A stretch of 64,000 nt of DNA, from contig CM023536.1 of assembly GCA_013350335.1 (NCBI GenBank), positions 10,126,207-10,190,206 of the forward strand, given 5' to 3'. The position numbers were made by a program, and so were the translations under genes. Positions 1 to 9,199 of this stretch are shown here, piece by piece. Under the pieces are notes generated by a model, which was given only the letters and a program-made list of their open reading frames with translations, ran no database searches and was not told the origin of the DNA. Positions within the stretch are counted from its first letter, which is position 1, and every line of letters starts with the position of its first letter. The stretch is from Chimonanthus salicifolius (Eukaryota > Streptophyta > Magnoliopsida > Laurales > Calycanthaceae).

Positions 1-1312
1 TCAAATCTATTTTAGAGAAACATTTTGATCCCCTCAATAGATGAAAGAGATCATCTATCCTAGGCAATGGATTCTTGTTCTTTATAGTTACCTGATTGAG
101 TTGTTGGTAATCTATACACATCCTGATCGATCTATCTTTCTTTTTCATAAAGAGAGTGGATGCGCCCCAAGGCGAGTTACTTTGTCCAAAAAAACCAAGA
201 TTGAGAAGCTCATCTACCTATGTAGCTAGCTCTCTCTGTTCAGCTGGCGCCATCCGGTAAGGTGCCATAAAAATAGGAGATGTTCCTGGCTGTAGATCAA
301 TAACAAATTCTATATCTCGGCATGGAGGTAGCCCATCTAACTGGTCAGGAAACACATCCATAAACTCACACATCACCCGAGGCACATCAGACTCTACGCC
401 ACCTACATCTTCCCATCCCATACTAGCCATCATATTATCAGGATAAACCCTAAGACCAGAAAATTTGCTTCTCATCCTCTCATAAGGTATTAACTTTTCT
501 ATGAATCCTTCATTAGTTGAAGAGATTCCAAAAATTCTTCTTTGAAAACAATCAATCAAGATTTAATAAGTTGTCAACCAATCCATGCCTAAGATGATGT
601 CAAAATTTGTCATTTGTAGGATCAGGAAGTTATAGGACAAATCTACACTACAAATTCTTAATATGCATGATTTTCATTTTTTGTTTACTAATGCTTTCTT
701 ACCCAAAGGTGACACTACCATCAAAGGGTTATTTACTTCTACCGGTTGCAAATCCATTTTATCACAGCAAGACCTAGAAATAAAGGAATGTGAAGCATCG
801 GTATCAAAAAGTACTCGTGCCAAATAACTAAAAAGGGTTAGTGTACCTTCCATCATCGTATTTTCCATCGGCTCTTCCATCTGAGTCCCAATTGTGTAGA
901 CTCTCCTCTGGGTGGTTTGAGGACATGCCAGTCCCCTTCTTTGTCCGTTCGGTGGTGGTCCGTTCCTAGGTGCCACCGAGCCTTTGGAGATTTGTTGTGA
1001 ACTTCTACCAAAAGATGATTGTGCGACGAATTGAGCTGGACCTGTATTCTGTGAAAGTACGGCTTTGCCAAGATAATGACAATCCCTAAGCACGTGTCCT
1101 GTCTGTTTGCTGTGGTAGCACGTCCTTTATTTCCCGGTTGGACAAGTCCTAATCGTGTGCCCAGGATGGTTATATAAATAGCACACTGGTTGTCGCGTGT
1201 CAGACTGGCTTGATTGTCCTGCAGCAGATTGGTTTTTCTTAAAGAATGGCATTTTCTAGTTGAATTTGGCCTTCTTATTGGAGGGAGGTATCTAGAAATT
1301 TTCGGCACGGTT
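1..1312 (-). mobile_element. Decayed Ty3/gypsy retrotransposon: gag zinc knuckle, protease, start of RT
   Basis: Read on the minus strand, the order is gag end, protease, then the start of reverse transcriptase running off the left edge. Near 1090-1190 lie two CCHC zinc-knuckle remnants (one begins CYLYNHPGHTIRTC); in both the second cysteine is replaced, by Tyr or Ser, and the second knuckle also has a frameshift. At 720-810 a retroviral-type protease motif reads LFDTDASHSFIS where the family has DTGAS, so the flap-side glycine is lost. At 218-420 and on to base 1 is the RT entry region (PPCRDIEFVIDLQPG, then [16 protein letters not shown] and FSKIDL), broken by a stop near 225. Order and motifs identify a chromovirus-like Ty3/gypsy element. 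It is non-coding today. It is cut by the TRIM at 1313-1897 and its similarity ends near 1903. Confidence 0.88.
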
Positions 1313-1544
1313 TGTGCTACCCCTCCCCTTCCCTAAAAAGTCCCACATCGGTGGGAATGAAAGGGAGGGGTGCGTTTATTAAAGCCACCCAAATGGAACT
1401 CATGTAAGAGGCCTTTTGGGCCAGGTCACGTGGGCCTGGGCCCAAATGTAAAACCGTGCGGGTTTGCGCTGTGTACGAGGCCCAAAGCGGACAATATCTT
1501 ACTGAGTTAAGCCCTAAGCCCTGTTGTCGGGTCGGGTCGTTACA
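1313..1544 (+). repeat. 5' LTR of TRIM
   Basis: 232-bp LTR, TGTGCTACCCC to GGGTCGTTACA, followed by the tRNA primer-binding site. Confidence 0.93.
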
Positions 1545-1665
1545 AATATGGTATCAGAGCCGAGTTCAACACTCGGACTGTGTGGGCCTATCATCCTTCC
1601 CTGGAGTTGTCAAGTGGACCGGAGTCGAGCCGGGGACGGCTCGAGGCTTTAGGGGGGGGGGTGAT

Positions 1666-1897
1666 TGTGATACCCCTCCCCCTCCCTAAAAAGTCCCACA
1701 TCGGTGGGAATGAAAGGGAGGGGTGGGTTTATTAAAGCCACCCAAATGGAACTCATGTAAGAGGCCTTTTGGGCCGGGTCACGTGGGCCTGGGCCTAAAT
1801 GCAAAACCGTGCAGGTTTGAGCTGTGTGCAAGGCCCAAAGCGGACAATATCTTTCTGAGTTAAGCCCTAAGCCCTGTTGTCGGGTCGGGTCGTTACA
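1666..1897 (+). repeat. 3' LTR of TRIM
   Basis: 232-bp LTR, TGTGATACCCC to GGGTCGTTACA, preceded by a G-rich polypurine tract and followed by the second CGGTT target duplication. Confidence 0.93.
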
Positions 1898-2967
1898 CGG
1901 TTTCTCACACGTGTATAAATTAAACGAATAGAATAAAACTATTAAAATAAAATAAAATTTAATATAAGAAAATAAAATATAATATGATATAAGAAAAATA
2001 AAATTCATTAAAACAAATCTTACGGAATAAGGAAAGGAAACAAATATAAGAATATTTGTACAAATAAAATAAAAATATTTAGTACAAAATATTCTAAAAT
2101 TCTCTATGTAGAGACACTACAGAACAATTAAAATTATTAAATCTACAAACTTACAAAGTACTATTTACATTATAAATAGTCATTTTAAAAAAAACCATTC
2201 AAGAAGTAGAAATAGCTATTAGCCTTTTGGAATCTTTGCGATAAGAGTGTTGATCGGAAATTGTTTGAGAATGAACATCAAAATGAGATTATTTTGGATA
2301 ACTATTAGCCTCTTAGAATCTTTGTGATAAGAGTGTTGTTGTCTTTGGTGATGGACATTTGTTATTTTACTTGAAATATATCAATACAATATATATGGAT
2401 CTAATTGACTATTTAATTATATAAGTTGAATTATGATTTAATTTAATTTGACTTAAATTGAAATATAAGGCGGACATAAATTGGGTCAAAAAATATTAAT
2501 TCATATTAAAATTATAGGGCAGACATAAATTTGGTCAAAAAGTATTAATTCAAATAAAGTAAGATTTAGCGATCAAACCTTCCATGAGTTTAGTTCTATA
2601 CAAATTGAATTTTCTCCACAAAGCCACATATATTACCAATAACCACTTTTAAATTAATATAGTAAGATTTTTCTATCTAGTTTTAATCCATTTCTGTAAC
2701 TCATTAACCAGTTGGTGCATTTTCTTTGTTTTAGATTTTTATTTTTCATTTTTAGGTAAAAACTATGACGTTTCATTTCTCAAAAATCAAAATCATACAA
2801 ATTAAATTAGCTAAATTTTTAGCTTATTTTATAAAAAAAATAATTTTTTTTATGTGAATAAAGGCATTCAGGAGAATTCGTTGGTGAGTGATTGTCACTA
2901 ATAATAGTTTAATGTTATCTTAGTAGTATTGAACTGTAAATTAGTATCATATGTAATTTCATTTTTT

Positions 2968-3104
2968 TATTCAACGAAGTTGGAGTGATGACCACGAATC
3001 TCATTAAGTAAGAGTCCTGAGTTCAATTCATCTTTCATTTTAATTTTCTGAAGATTAGACGGGTGCTCTAAGAGACACAGAGTTATTGATCATAAAAAAA
3101 ATTA
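2968..3104 (+). mobile_element. Au-like SINE copy 1
   Basis: This tRNA-derived SINE has a pol III B-box-like GAGTTCAATTC. Its 3' end, GATTAGACGGGTGCTCTAA then TTGATCATAAAAAAAA, resembles the Au SINE family tail. It matches, at lower identity, the copies at 4211-4372 and 17125-17297 in opposite orientation. The 5' edge is approximate. Confidence 0.6.
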
Positions 3105-4210
3105 TAAACTAATACAAATATCTCTGATTGTGTATTCCTAACATTTTTTCACAGGTGCCACTATTCATAATGAGTGTTAACTGAAAAAATTTATATTTAA
3201 TATAAAATTTACTACTAACTATTTTAGTTGAACCAATCAAGTCATGTTTTTAAAAAAAATTAAGTTTTAATCAATTTAAAATTATTTTTAATCATTTTAC
3301 TTTTTTGACATTCATATATTTTAATCAAATTCATTTTTAAAAAATCTTTATTAAAATAGAGATCTTGTCAATAGACTTGCATACATCATCAATAAACTTG
3401 GTCTAAAGTTACACGCCCATCTAAGACCTAGAATTGGAGTTGGAACTATGCTCATGAGGACAAATATAGTTTCTTTTTTTTGATAAATATAATCATTATG
3501 ATAATTAATTGCTTTTCTTTGTAACTAAGTAAGCTTTCTGTTGATCAACACAAATAAATATAAAACTTTAATAGTCTATTAATATTAACCATTTATATTG
3601 AATTTGAGTGGGTACAAGTCCAAAAAATAAGAATTTGATTGGGCTAAAAATAGGAAAAGTAATTTTAAGTTTTGATTTGGCATGTTTGAAGGATTCGATC
3701 TAAATCTTGACTATTCATTTATAAAAAAATTGTGATTTTCTTCAATCCTAATAAAAATAGAAGAGAAAAATCTATCTAAAAAGATTAAAGATAAAAAATG
3801 AATTTTAAAGTTTGATTTGGTGAATCTAAAAGATTTAACCTATCCAATTTTTTATTTTTATTTTTGTATATGAGAATTTTACAAGTCTCTCTCATAGCTT
3901 AAACAAATAAACAAAAAGCATAAAGTGACAAGCATACATCCTTGAAAAAACTAGTCTAATCTAATGTGTCTTAGTTTGAAATTTCATGGAATTAAGTCAC
4001 TTATAACTTAGTTAATGGTGTAGTAATTAAGTGAGTCAACACAACTCTAGACTTATGTTCATTTGGATAATATATTTAAATATTCATGGTTGACTAGAGC
4101 CATCAAGTTAACAAATAAAGAGCTTTGAGTAGTTTGAAACAAATTATTAATCTTATTTAAGAGGGTGATGCTATCTTTATTTTCAAATTATACTCTTTTA
4201 TATATTGTTA

Positions 4211-4372
4211 CTTTTTTTTTATCATCATGGTATCCAGGCCTCTTAAAACACTTAACTAATCTTTAAGGCATGTGGAAGCTTCCATTTTTACTCATACACA
4301 CGGGATAAATCTGTGGAGAGGGGAATCCAACTCAAGACTCTTCTTTCTTGAAATAAGTTCGTGGCCAACTCC
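4211..4372 (-). mobile_element. Au-like SINE copy 2
   Basis: Inverted copy beginning with a T-run (the A tail of the minus strand). The TTAACTAATC and AACTCAAGACTC segments are the reverse complements of the conserved 3' end and the B-box region of copy 1. Strongly similar to 17125-17297. Confidence 0.6.
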
Positions 4373-5169
4373 ATTCTCTTCATATTTTTGTACTTTCTTC
4401 TTAATTACTTAATTAGTAAACTACAATTGATTGAAGTTTCAAAAATTAGTTAATAATTTAATATATCAATCACATAATTTATCATATTAACAACTTTTTC
4501 AAAAACAGAGATGCCACTTAGTTTTAACAAGTGTGTGTAAAAGGCGCTTTGCAAATGTTCCAAAGACTTAATCAATTGTTCTAAAAGTCTGAATACTTTA
4601 AATTAAAAAAAAAGATTTTAGAGATGCCCTTTATAGCTCAATATGATTTCAATAATATAACTGATTTTTATATACTAACTTTATTAAATTAATATATATT
4701 CTTTTCATATTAATTATGAAAAGAAGCTTCATTTAAAAATTTTCATCTATTTAATTTAAACAAATAAAATATAAATTGTTAGTCCGTTTATTAAAATTAT
4801 TCAAAACTTCTTTATACATTTAATTTAAGTGAAAAGTTTACATTTTACCAAAAGTTACAACTTAGCTGTCTATTTTAAAATTTTAAATAAAATAACTATA
4901 TGTATTTAATAAAATAAATTTATTTTATATTATTATATTAAAATTTTATAAATTGATATATAACTTCTTTTGAGGAATATATAATTTTTTTACTTCAATG
5001 TCTATTTTAATTTAAAAAATTCTACCTCTAAATTCAACTTTCAATTTTATTATCTATTATCAAATAAATATCACTAAAAAATCTAATATCAAATAAACAC
5101 AACTTATTTTAAATATAATTTAAAAATTTATTGCATTAGTAATGTAGTGTAACAAAAATCGTGGTAATT

Positions 5170-5287
5170 TCTTCCCGTTGGGTAATGTCCAACGGTCACT
5201 TCTGACTACAGAAAGTGACCGTTGGCTCTTCTGTAAATTATTTTAATATTTAAACGAAGTGACCGATGGCTCTTCCTTCTTGTTTAC
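5170..5287 (+). promoter_or_regulatory. Promoter of RING-H2 gene with inverted MSA-like (AACGG) motifs
   Basis: An inverted repeat at about 5189-5225 has arms CCAACGGTCACTTCTG and CAGAAAGTGACCGTTGG around a 4-base loop. The left arm at 5188-5198, TCCAACGGTCA, fits the plant mitosis-specific activator consensus YCYAACGGYYA exactly. The right arm (5216-5226, minus strand) misses it by one base. Another AACGG core lies on the minus strand at 5175-5179, and a degenerate copy lies at 5260-5270. A TATA-like ATATTTAAAC lies at about 5245-5254. MYB3R proteins bind MSA elements in G2/M genes; that this gene is so regulated is inference. Confidence 0.6.
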
Positions 5288-5478
5288 GCTTTACAAACTC
5301 TCTCTTCTCCGGAAACCCTCTCCGTTTCTATTCTTCATCTTCTCTGAAACTCTCTGAAACTCTTCAAAGCTTGCTATATTGTGTTCTGGATTCATCAAAC
5401 ATTCTTCTGCGTCTGTCTTCTTCTTCAAGGAGAGAACTTGAAACCCTCTCTGTATCTGTATCTGTTCTTCTTCTCTAG
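5266..5478 (+). other. Upstream ORF / 5' leader of RING-H2 gene
   Basis: A 70-codon open frame lies in the same frame as the RING protein and is separated from it by a stop and three codons. It is rich in Ser, Leu and CT repeats, as 5' leaders often are. If transcription starts upstream of 5266 it would be a uORF that could limit translation; if it starts at about 5275-5300 it is just leader. I do not call it a separate gene. Confidence 0.35.
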
Positions 5479-5487
5479 AATAGAGCA

Positions 5488-6174
5488 ATGCACGAGCACA
5501 GGGCGTTTTTATTCACGGAAATCTACTCCAATGTCTCAGATGAGATATGGGAGGAAGGAAAAGACACTGAAGCTTCTCTTAGAATTCATTATCGAGAGAT
5601 GCAGAAATTAATCTCGATTTCTGACGGAGAAGCTGTTATTCTTCTGCACGAGGAAGTGACGGTTGATACTCAAAGGTACTTTCCATCTAACATTTTCTCG
5701 ATGTTGATACCCAGACAAGCCCGACAGATTGCATTCGATGCACTTACATCAATGGGACTTCCTTTGAGCCATCTCTCCGAAATCACTTCCTCCATCAGCG
5801 ATGCTGCTTCTTCCGCTTTGAATTCTGAAGCCCGATCTGTGGTCGCCTGCATTGATATAGAAGAGGTGACAGAATGGGTATGTGATGAGGAAGAAACCCT
5901 TGAATCGGTATTGGAAGAGTCGGAGATATCAAATGAAGATATGGGATTTGGAACAGAACCGGCTGCTCCACAAGCAATCAGATCGCTCAAGAGAAAGAGA
6001 TTCCAACAAGACGACGATGCCAACAGTATATGCATGGTATGCCTGGAAGAATTTGAAATCGGCACGGACGTCACACACATGCCCTGTTCTCATCTCTTTC
6101 ATGGAGAATGCATCTCTGAATGGTTACAGCGAAACAATTCATGTCCTTTGTGTAGAATCAAGTTGACAGAGTAA
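5488..6174 (+). CDS. RING-H2 finger (C3H2C3) E3 ubiquitin ligase-like protein
   Basis: This intronless 228-residue protein has a C-terminal RING-H2 domain. The zinc ligands are all present with correct spacing: Cys182, Cys185, Cys200, His202, His205, Cys208, Cys219 and Cys222. The Trp in the E2-binding segment (SEWLQ) and the Pro after Cys219 are also there. RING-H2 proteins of this type transfer ubiquitin from an E2 to substrates. No membrane segment or signal peptide is visible, so a soluble protein is likely. An acidic stretch (about residues 128-155) and a KRKR cluster at 168-171, a possible nuclear signal, precede the RING. The start is the first ATG after an in-frame stop at 5476-5478 and has G at -3. 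The gene looks intact. The substrate and subfamily are unknown; the N-terminal 120 residues are not a family I recognise. Confidence 0.92.
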   Translation: MHEHRAFLFTEIYSNVSDEIWEEGKDTEASLRIHYREMQKLISISDGEAVILLHEEVTVDTQRYFPSNIFSMLIPRQARQIAFDALTSMGLPLSHLSEITSSISDAASSALNSEARSVVACIDIEEVTEWVCDEEETLESVLEESEISNEDMGFGTEPAAPQAIRSLKRKRFQQDDDANSICMVCLEEFEIGTDVTHMPCSHLFHGECISEWLQRNNSCPLCRIKLTE

Positions 6175-6179
6175 TTTTT

Positions 6180-6580
6180 CATTTATTCTTCTGTACTTAA
6201 ACCCTTTTTTTTTCACTGGATCCACGGGTTTTTCTAGAATTTGGGTCAAATGGTGGATGTTTTCATTTAATCTTTTTTAAAATCATACTTTTTTCATTTC
6301 AAGATCCAGGGTTTTTTTTTCCTATAATTGGGTCTGTTGTATTTTTGTTCATACTTTTCCATTTATTCTTTTTGTAATTACCTTTTTTTGTCATTTTTTA
6401 AATTCAAGGGCTTTTTGTAATTTGAGTCAATTGGTGGATTTTTTTCATAAAATTTTCATTTACTCTTTTTTGTAATTACCCTTTTTCAATTTCTAGGCCA
6501 TAGATTTTTTTTCCCGGTAATTTGGGTCAGCTGTTGTATTCTTTTTCATAATTTTCCATTTATTGTTATGTAATTACTTC
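6180..6580. repeat. Diverged minisatellite (84-100 bp units) downstream of RING-H2 gene
   Basis: Four units plus a fifth partial one start at 6180, 6264, 6360, 6457 and 6557, each with CATTTA(T/A/C)T. Each contains, in order, a T-rich stretch with TGTAATTACC, a segment like AGATCCAGGGTTTTT, then ATTTGGGTCAATTGGTGGAT and TTTCATAATTTTC. The repeats begin directly after the stop codon, so they probably lie in the 3' UTR or at the terminator. Confidence 0.8.
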
Positions 6581-6680
6581 TCTTCATTAATAAATTCATG
6601 GTTTTTTATATCTGTTGCTGAATTTTATTCATCACTGAATGTATATATATGGTGTGGGAGCAAATTCAATGGGAGCAATC

Positions 6681-7180
6681 AGGGACAGGCCTTTCATTTT
6701 TTTGTGCATGGCTTGGTACACAAGCCTTGACGTGTGAATGGTGAGGAAATAATGTCCTCCTTACTTAACAAAGGGAAATGATTTGTGCACCCCCCCCATT
6801 TTACCCATGGTGCACTCCTTCAATTGTTTTTTCCAATTTTGCCCCCCACCTAAAAAATGATGGAAATGGAGAAAAGGTGGGTGGAGGGCAAAATTGGAAA
6901 AGAAAAATTGAAGGAGTGCACCATGGGTAAAATGAGGGGTGCACAAATCACTTCCCTTAACAAAAAGTTTACTTATGGTATTTATCTCAGTGGGTTGAAG
7001 TTTCTGCAGTGTGTATTCTGAACCAAAACAATTTCTGCCAGAAGGAGAATCCCTCCCATTGTTCTATTACTGTAGCTGTAGCTTATGTTTTTGGGAGTTG
7101 TTCAAGCCAAAAGACATGAATACCTCTTCAGACACACTTAATCTTGCAGGCATTTATCATGAGCAACCAAAATTTTAGCA
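6681..7180. repeat. Duplicated spacer segment, copy A (with MITE inside)
   Basis: This segment is repeated at 8758-9090. Shared stretches include CTTGGTACACAA, GACGTGTGAATGG, AAGTTTACTTATGG, GGGTTGAAG, ATTTCTGCCA and GAGAATCCCTCCC, in the same order. Copy A has the MITE at 6773-6956, which copy B lacks. I recognise no coding content. Confidence 0.8.
6773..6956. mobile_element. Foldback MITE with ~78-bp terminal inverted repeats
   Basis: The arms GGGAARTGATTTGTGCACCC... pair over about 78 bp around a ~30-bp loop. The element is flanked by TTAACAAA on both sides (6765-6772 and 6957-6964), an 8-bp target duplication. A paralogous copy of the flank near 8870-8885 lacks the insertion, which supports the boundaries. 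The long arms suggest a Mutator-like or hAT-like non-autonomous element; the superfamily is not certain. Confidence 0.88.
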
Positions 7181-7490
7181 ACAGATTTGATAAATGGTCT
7201 TGGATTTCCTTCCTGGGAACCAACTTACATAAAATGAAAATCAATTTTCTGTGTGTTTGTTGCGAGTGTGTAGAACAGGATTCTAAGTGAGATATAAAGC
7301 ATTTATATTATGGAAAACAAATCAGTAGGTAATCCTTTTTTTAATGCATTAGCAATTTGATCAGTAGAAGTAATGAGACGGACTTGAATTTCCTTCCTGA
7401 AATCGGCTTGCATGAAATGAAAATCAATCAATGTGTTTGGTATGAGCATGTAGAACTGGATTTGAAGTGAGATATAAAGCATCTATACTT
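7168..7490. repeat. Tandem duplication, ~183-bp period
   Basis: 7168-7310 and 7349-7490 share GGATTTCCTTCCTG, AAATGAAAATCAAT, TGTGTTTG, AGTGAGATATAAAGCAT and other blocks in the same order. No coding content was recognised. Confidence 0.7.
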
Positions 7491-7594
7491 ACCCAGGAAA
7501 TTTCAGCAGCAAGCATGTGAGTCACATGTACTAAGATTCTGTACTTGACCTAACAATCATAGGGATTGTTTATCAATACTGCATCATATAAGAT

Positions 7595-8010
7595 TTGGTC
7601 AAGATATATAATAGGAACTAGTGGAACGACAACCATTAGGATTAACGGCCCGATTAGTATCTAAATAAATACTGATTTGAGCTTGAGATGAAGTATCCTT
7701 GAGAGATCTCAAAATGTTTTTTAAAACCCAATGAACTGATGTGGGTTTTTGAATGAAGTAACAAGTCTCATTAACAAAGTGTGCAATATTCAGCATAGTA
7801 AAATTCATATATTGGAGAACCCCAGTGATATTTCGTGATATTGATGTCAATGGTTCACATCAAGTTAGGTAATGGGTTTCAAACCACTCATCTTAAACTT
7901 TTCTAAAATATTACAAAAATACTTGTTTGGGTGGCACAAGACCATAACTAGTATGGGAAGCCTCAGTGCCAAAGAAGAGAGGTGTATTTTGTGAAATTGA
8001 TAACATCATT
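7595..8010 (-). mobile_element. Ty1/copia remnant: end of RT and RNase H
   Basis: On the minus strand the segment from about 8005 contains a decayed FLGIE-type motif (FFGTEASHTSYG) and the segment preceding RNase H. Then at 7850-7600 come ITGVLQYMNFT, FVNETCYF and WVLKNILRSLK, ending RSTSSYYIS. These are the copia landmarks for YRS-hGALQYLT, the VN/F.H region, and KRILRYLKGT to RSTSGY. Stops and a frameshift break it, and no LTRs were found nearby. Confidence 0.75.
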
Positions 8011-8129
8011 GCCCATAAAAGAATAGGAATGGTGGTGGGCTTGAAAGACTCGGCTGAAAGTTTCATTACAGCTGACCCTTTCCATTGATCATTTCTTTTT
8101 GCAATTGAGATAGGCCTTAAAACAACCAA

Positions 8130-8757
8130 TGACTTATCCCTCTCTTTCTATAATTTGAAAAGTCACTTAAGTCCTACCACATTTATTAGACAATGAGATG
8201 AAACTAATTTTCAATAGTGATCTTGGAACTCTGGAACTAGATGCATGGGGTAATGGGGCGGGGAAATGTGCATCAGGCTATTGAAGGTGTGAACTGAGAT
8301 CTGAACCGAGTCAATGTGACTGCCAAGACAAAACCAGACGCAATTTTCTAAGGAATTTCCAAACCAAGAAGTGTTAGAGAAGGTATGGTACTTGATGGCA
8401 CACCAACTGTAGAATTGTCCATGAAGGGGAGGTTAGACTCATCAATCATCAATGACAACATATCTAGAAATTAGAAATGGCCTGTGGTTTGGTGAAAACT
8501 TTTATACCCCTGGTATTCGCGTTAGTAAAACATGAAAATACAATTGGCTATGACTCTTTGAATTGCTTGAAATTCATTGTACAATCATTTAAAAAAAAGT
8601 CACATAACAATCCATCCTTGCATGCAGTAAATTCACCATTTATTCTCTTCAAATGTAAATGTCTGTGTACAATCATTAAAAAAAGAGTCACACAACAATG
8701 TCTGTACCTGTACAATTATTTCAAAAAAAAAAAAAAAAAACACTCTACAATCAGATC
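8130..8757. other. Spacer without recognisable genes
   Basis: AT-rich sequence with several A-runs. AATCATTTAAAAAAAAGTCACA-like units recur near 8580, 8670 and 8715. No coding signal was recognised. Confidence 0.55.
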
Positions 8758-9090
8758 TTGCAGGGACAAGCCCTTCATTCTATTGTGCAAGGCTTGGTAC
8801 ACAAACTACCTTCATAAGAGGTCAAGCCTCATAAATGACGTGTGAATGGTGGGGAAATAATATCCTCCCTACTTAATGAAAAGTTTACTTATGGTATTTA
8901 TTTCGGTGGGTTGAAGTTCCTGCAGTGTGCATTCTGAACCAACACAATTTCTGCCAAAAGGAGAATCCCTCCCGTTGCTCTATTACTGTAGCCAAAAGAC
9001 ATGAATACTTTCACACAGAGTCTTGCAGGATTTATCATGAGCAACCATGGGTTGCCTTGCGGGATAAATTAGCAACCAAAAGGTTTTGGT
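8758..9090. repeat. Duplicated spacer segment, copy B (empty site)
   Basis: Paralogue of 6681-7180 without the MITE: TACTTAATGAAAAGTTTACTT replaces the MITE-containing TACTTAACA...AAAAGTTTACTT. Confidence 0.8.
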
Positions 9091-9199
9091 TACAAGGAAC
9101 TACAGAGATGTTTATCACGCTGACTTGGAAGGTTTGTGTTATATTGATGCTCCAATTCATACTACCATAAAAGAGGAAGGGTGTGTTTCATCTATACAT

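Larger units (their letters stand above)
1313..1897 (+). mobile_element. Complete TRIM (miniature LTR retrotransposon)
   Basis: This is a full terminal-repeat retrotransposon in miniature, 585 bp long. Two LTRs of 232 bp each (1313-1544 and 1666-1897) start TGTG and end GTTACA; by eye they differ at about 11 positions, so they are roughly 95% identical. Directly after the first LTR, 1549-1560 reads TGGTATCAGAGC, the primer-binding site matching the 3' end of initiator-Met tRNA. A purine tract with a run of ten G (about 1651-1664) precedes the second LTR. The whole element is flanked by a perfect 5-bp target duplication CGGTT (1308-1312 and 1898-1902). There is no coding capacity, so it must have been moved by another element's enzymes. 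It is not Cassandra: I see no 5S rRNA-like segment in the LTR. Confidence 0.95.
1903..5160. other. AT-rich intergenic spacer without genes
   Basis: I see no coding region here. It holds two small local duplications (about 2216-2262 with 2300-2346, and about 2460-2510 with 2515-2560) and two SINE copies listed separately. The remainder is low-complexity A/T sequence. Confidence 0.7.

Noticed and set aside
1313..1897. Cassandra-type TRIM
   Set aside because: No 5S rRNA-like promoter segment in the LTRs.
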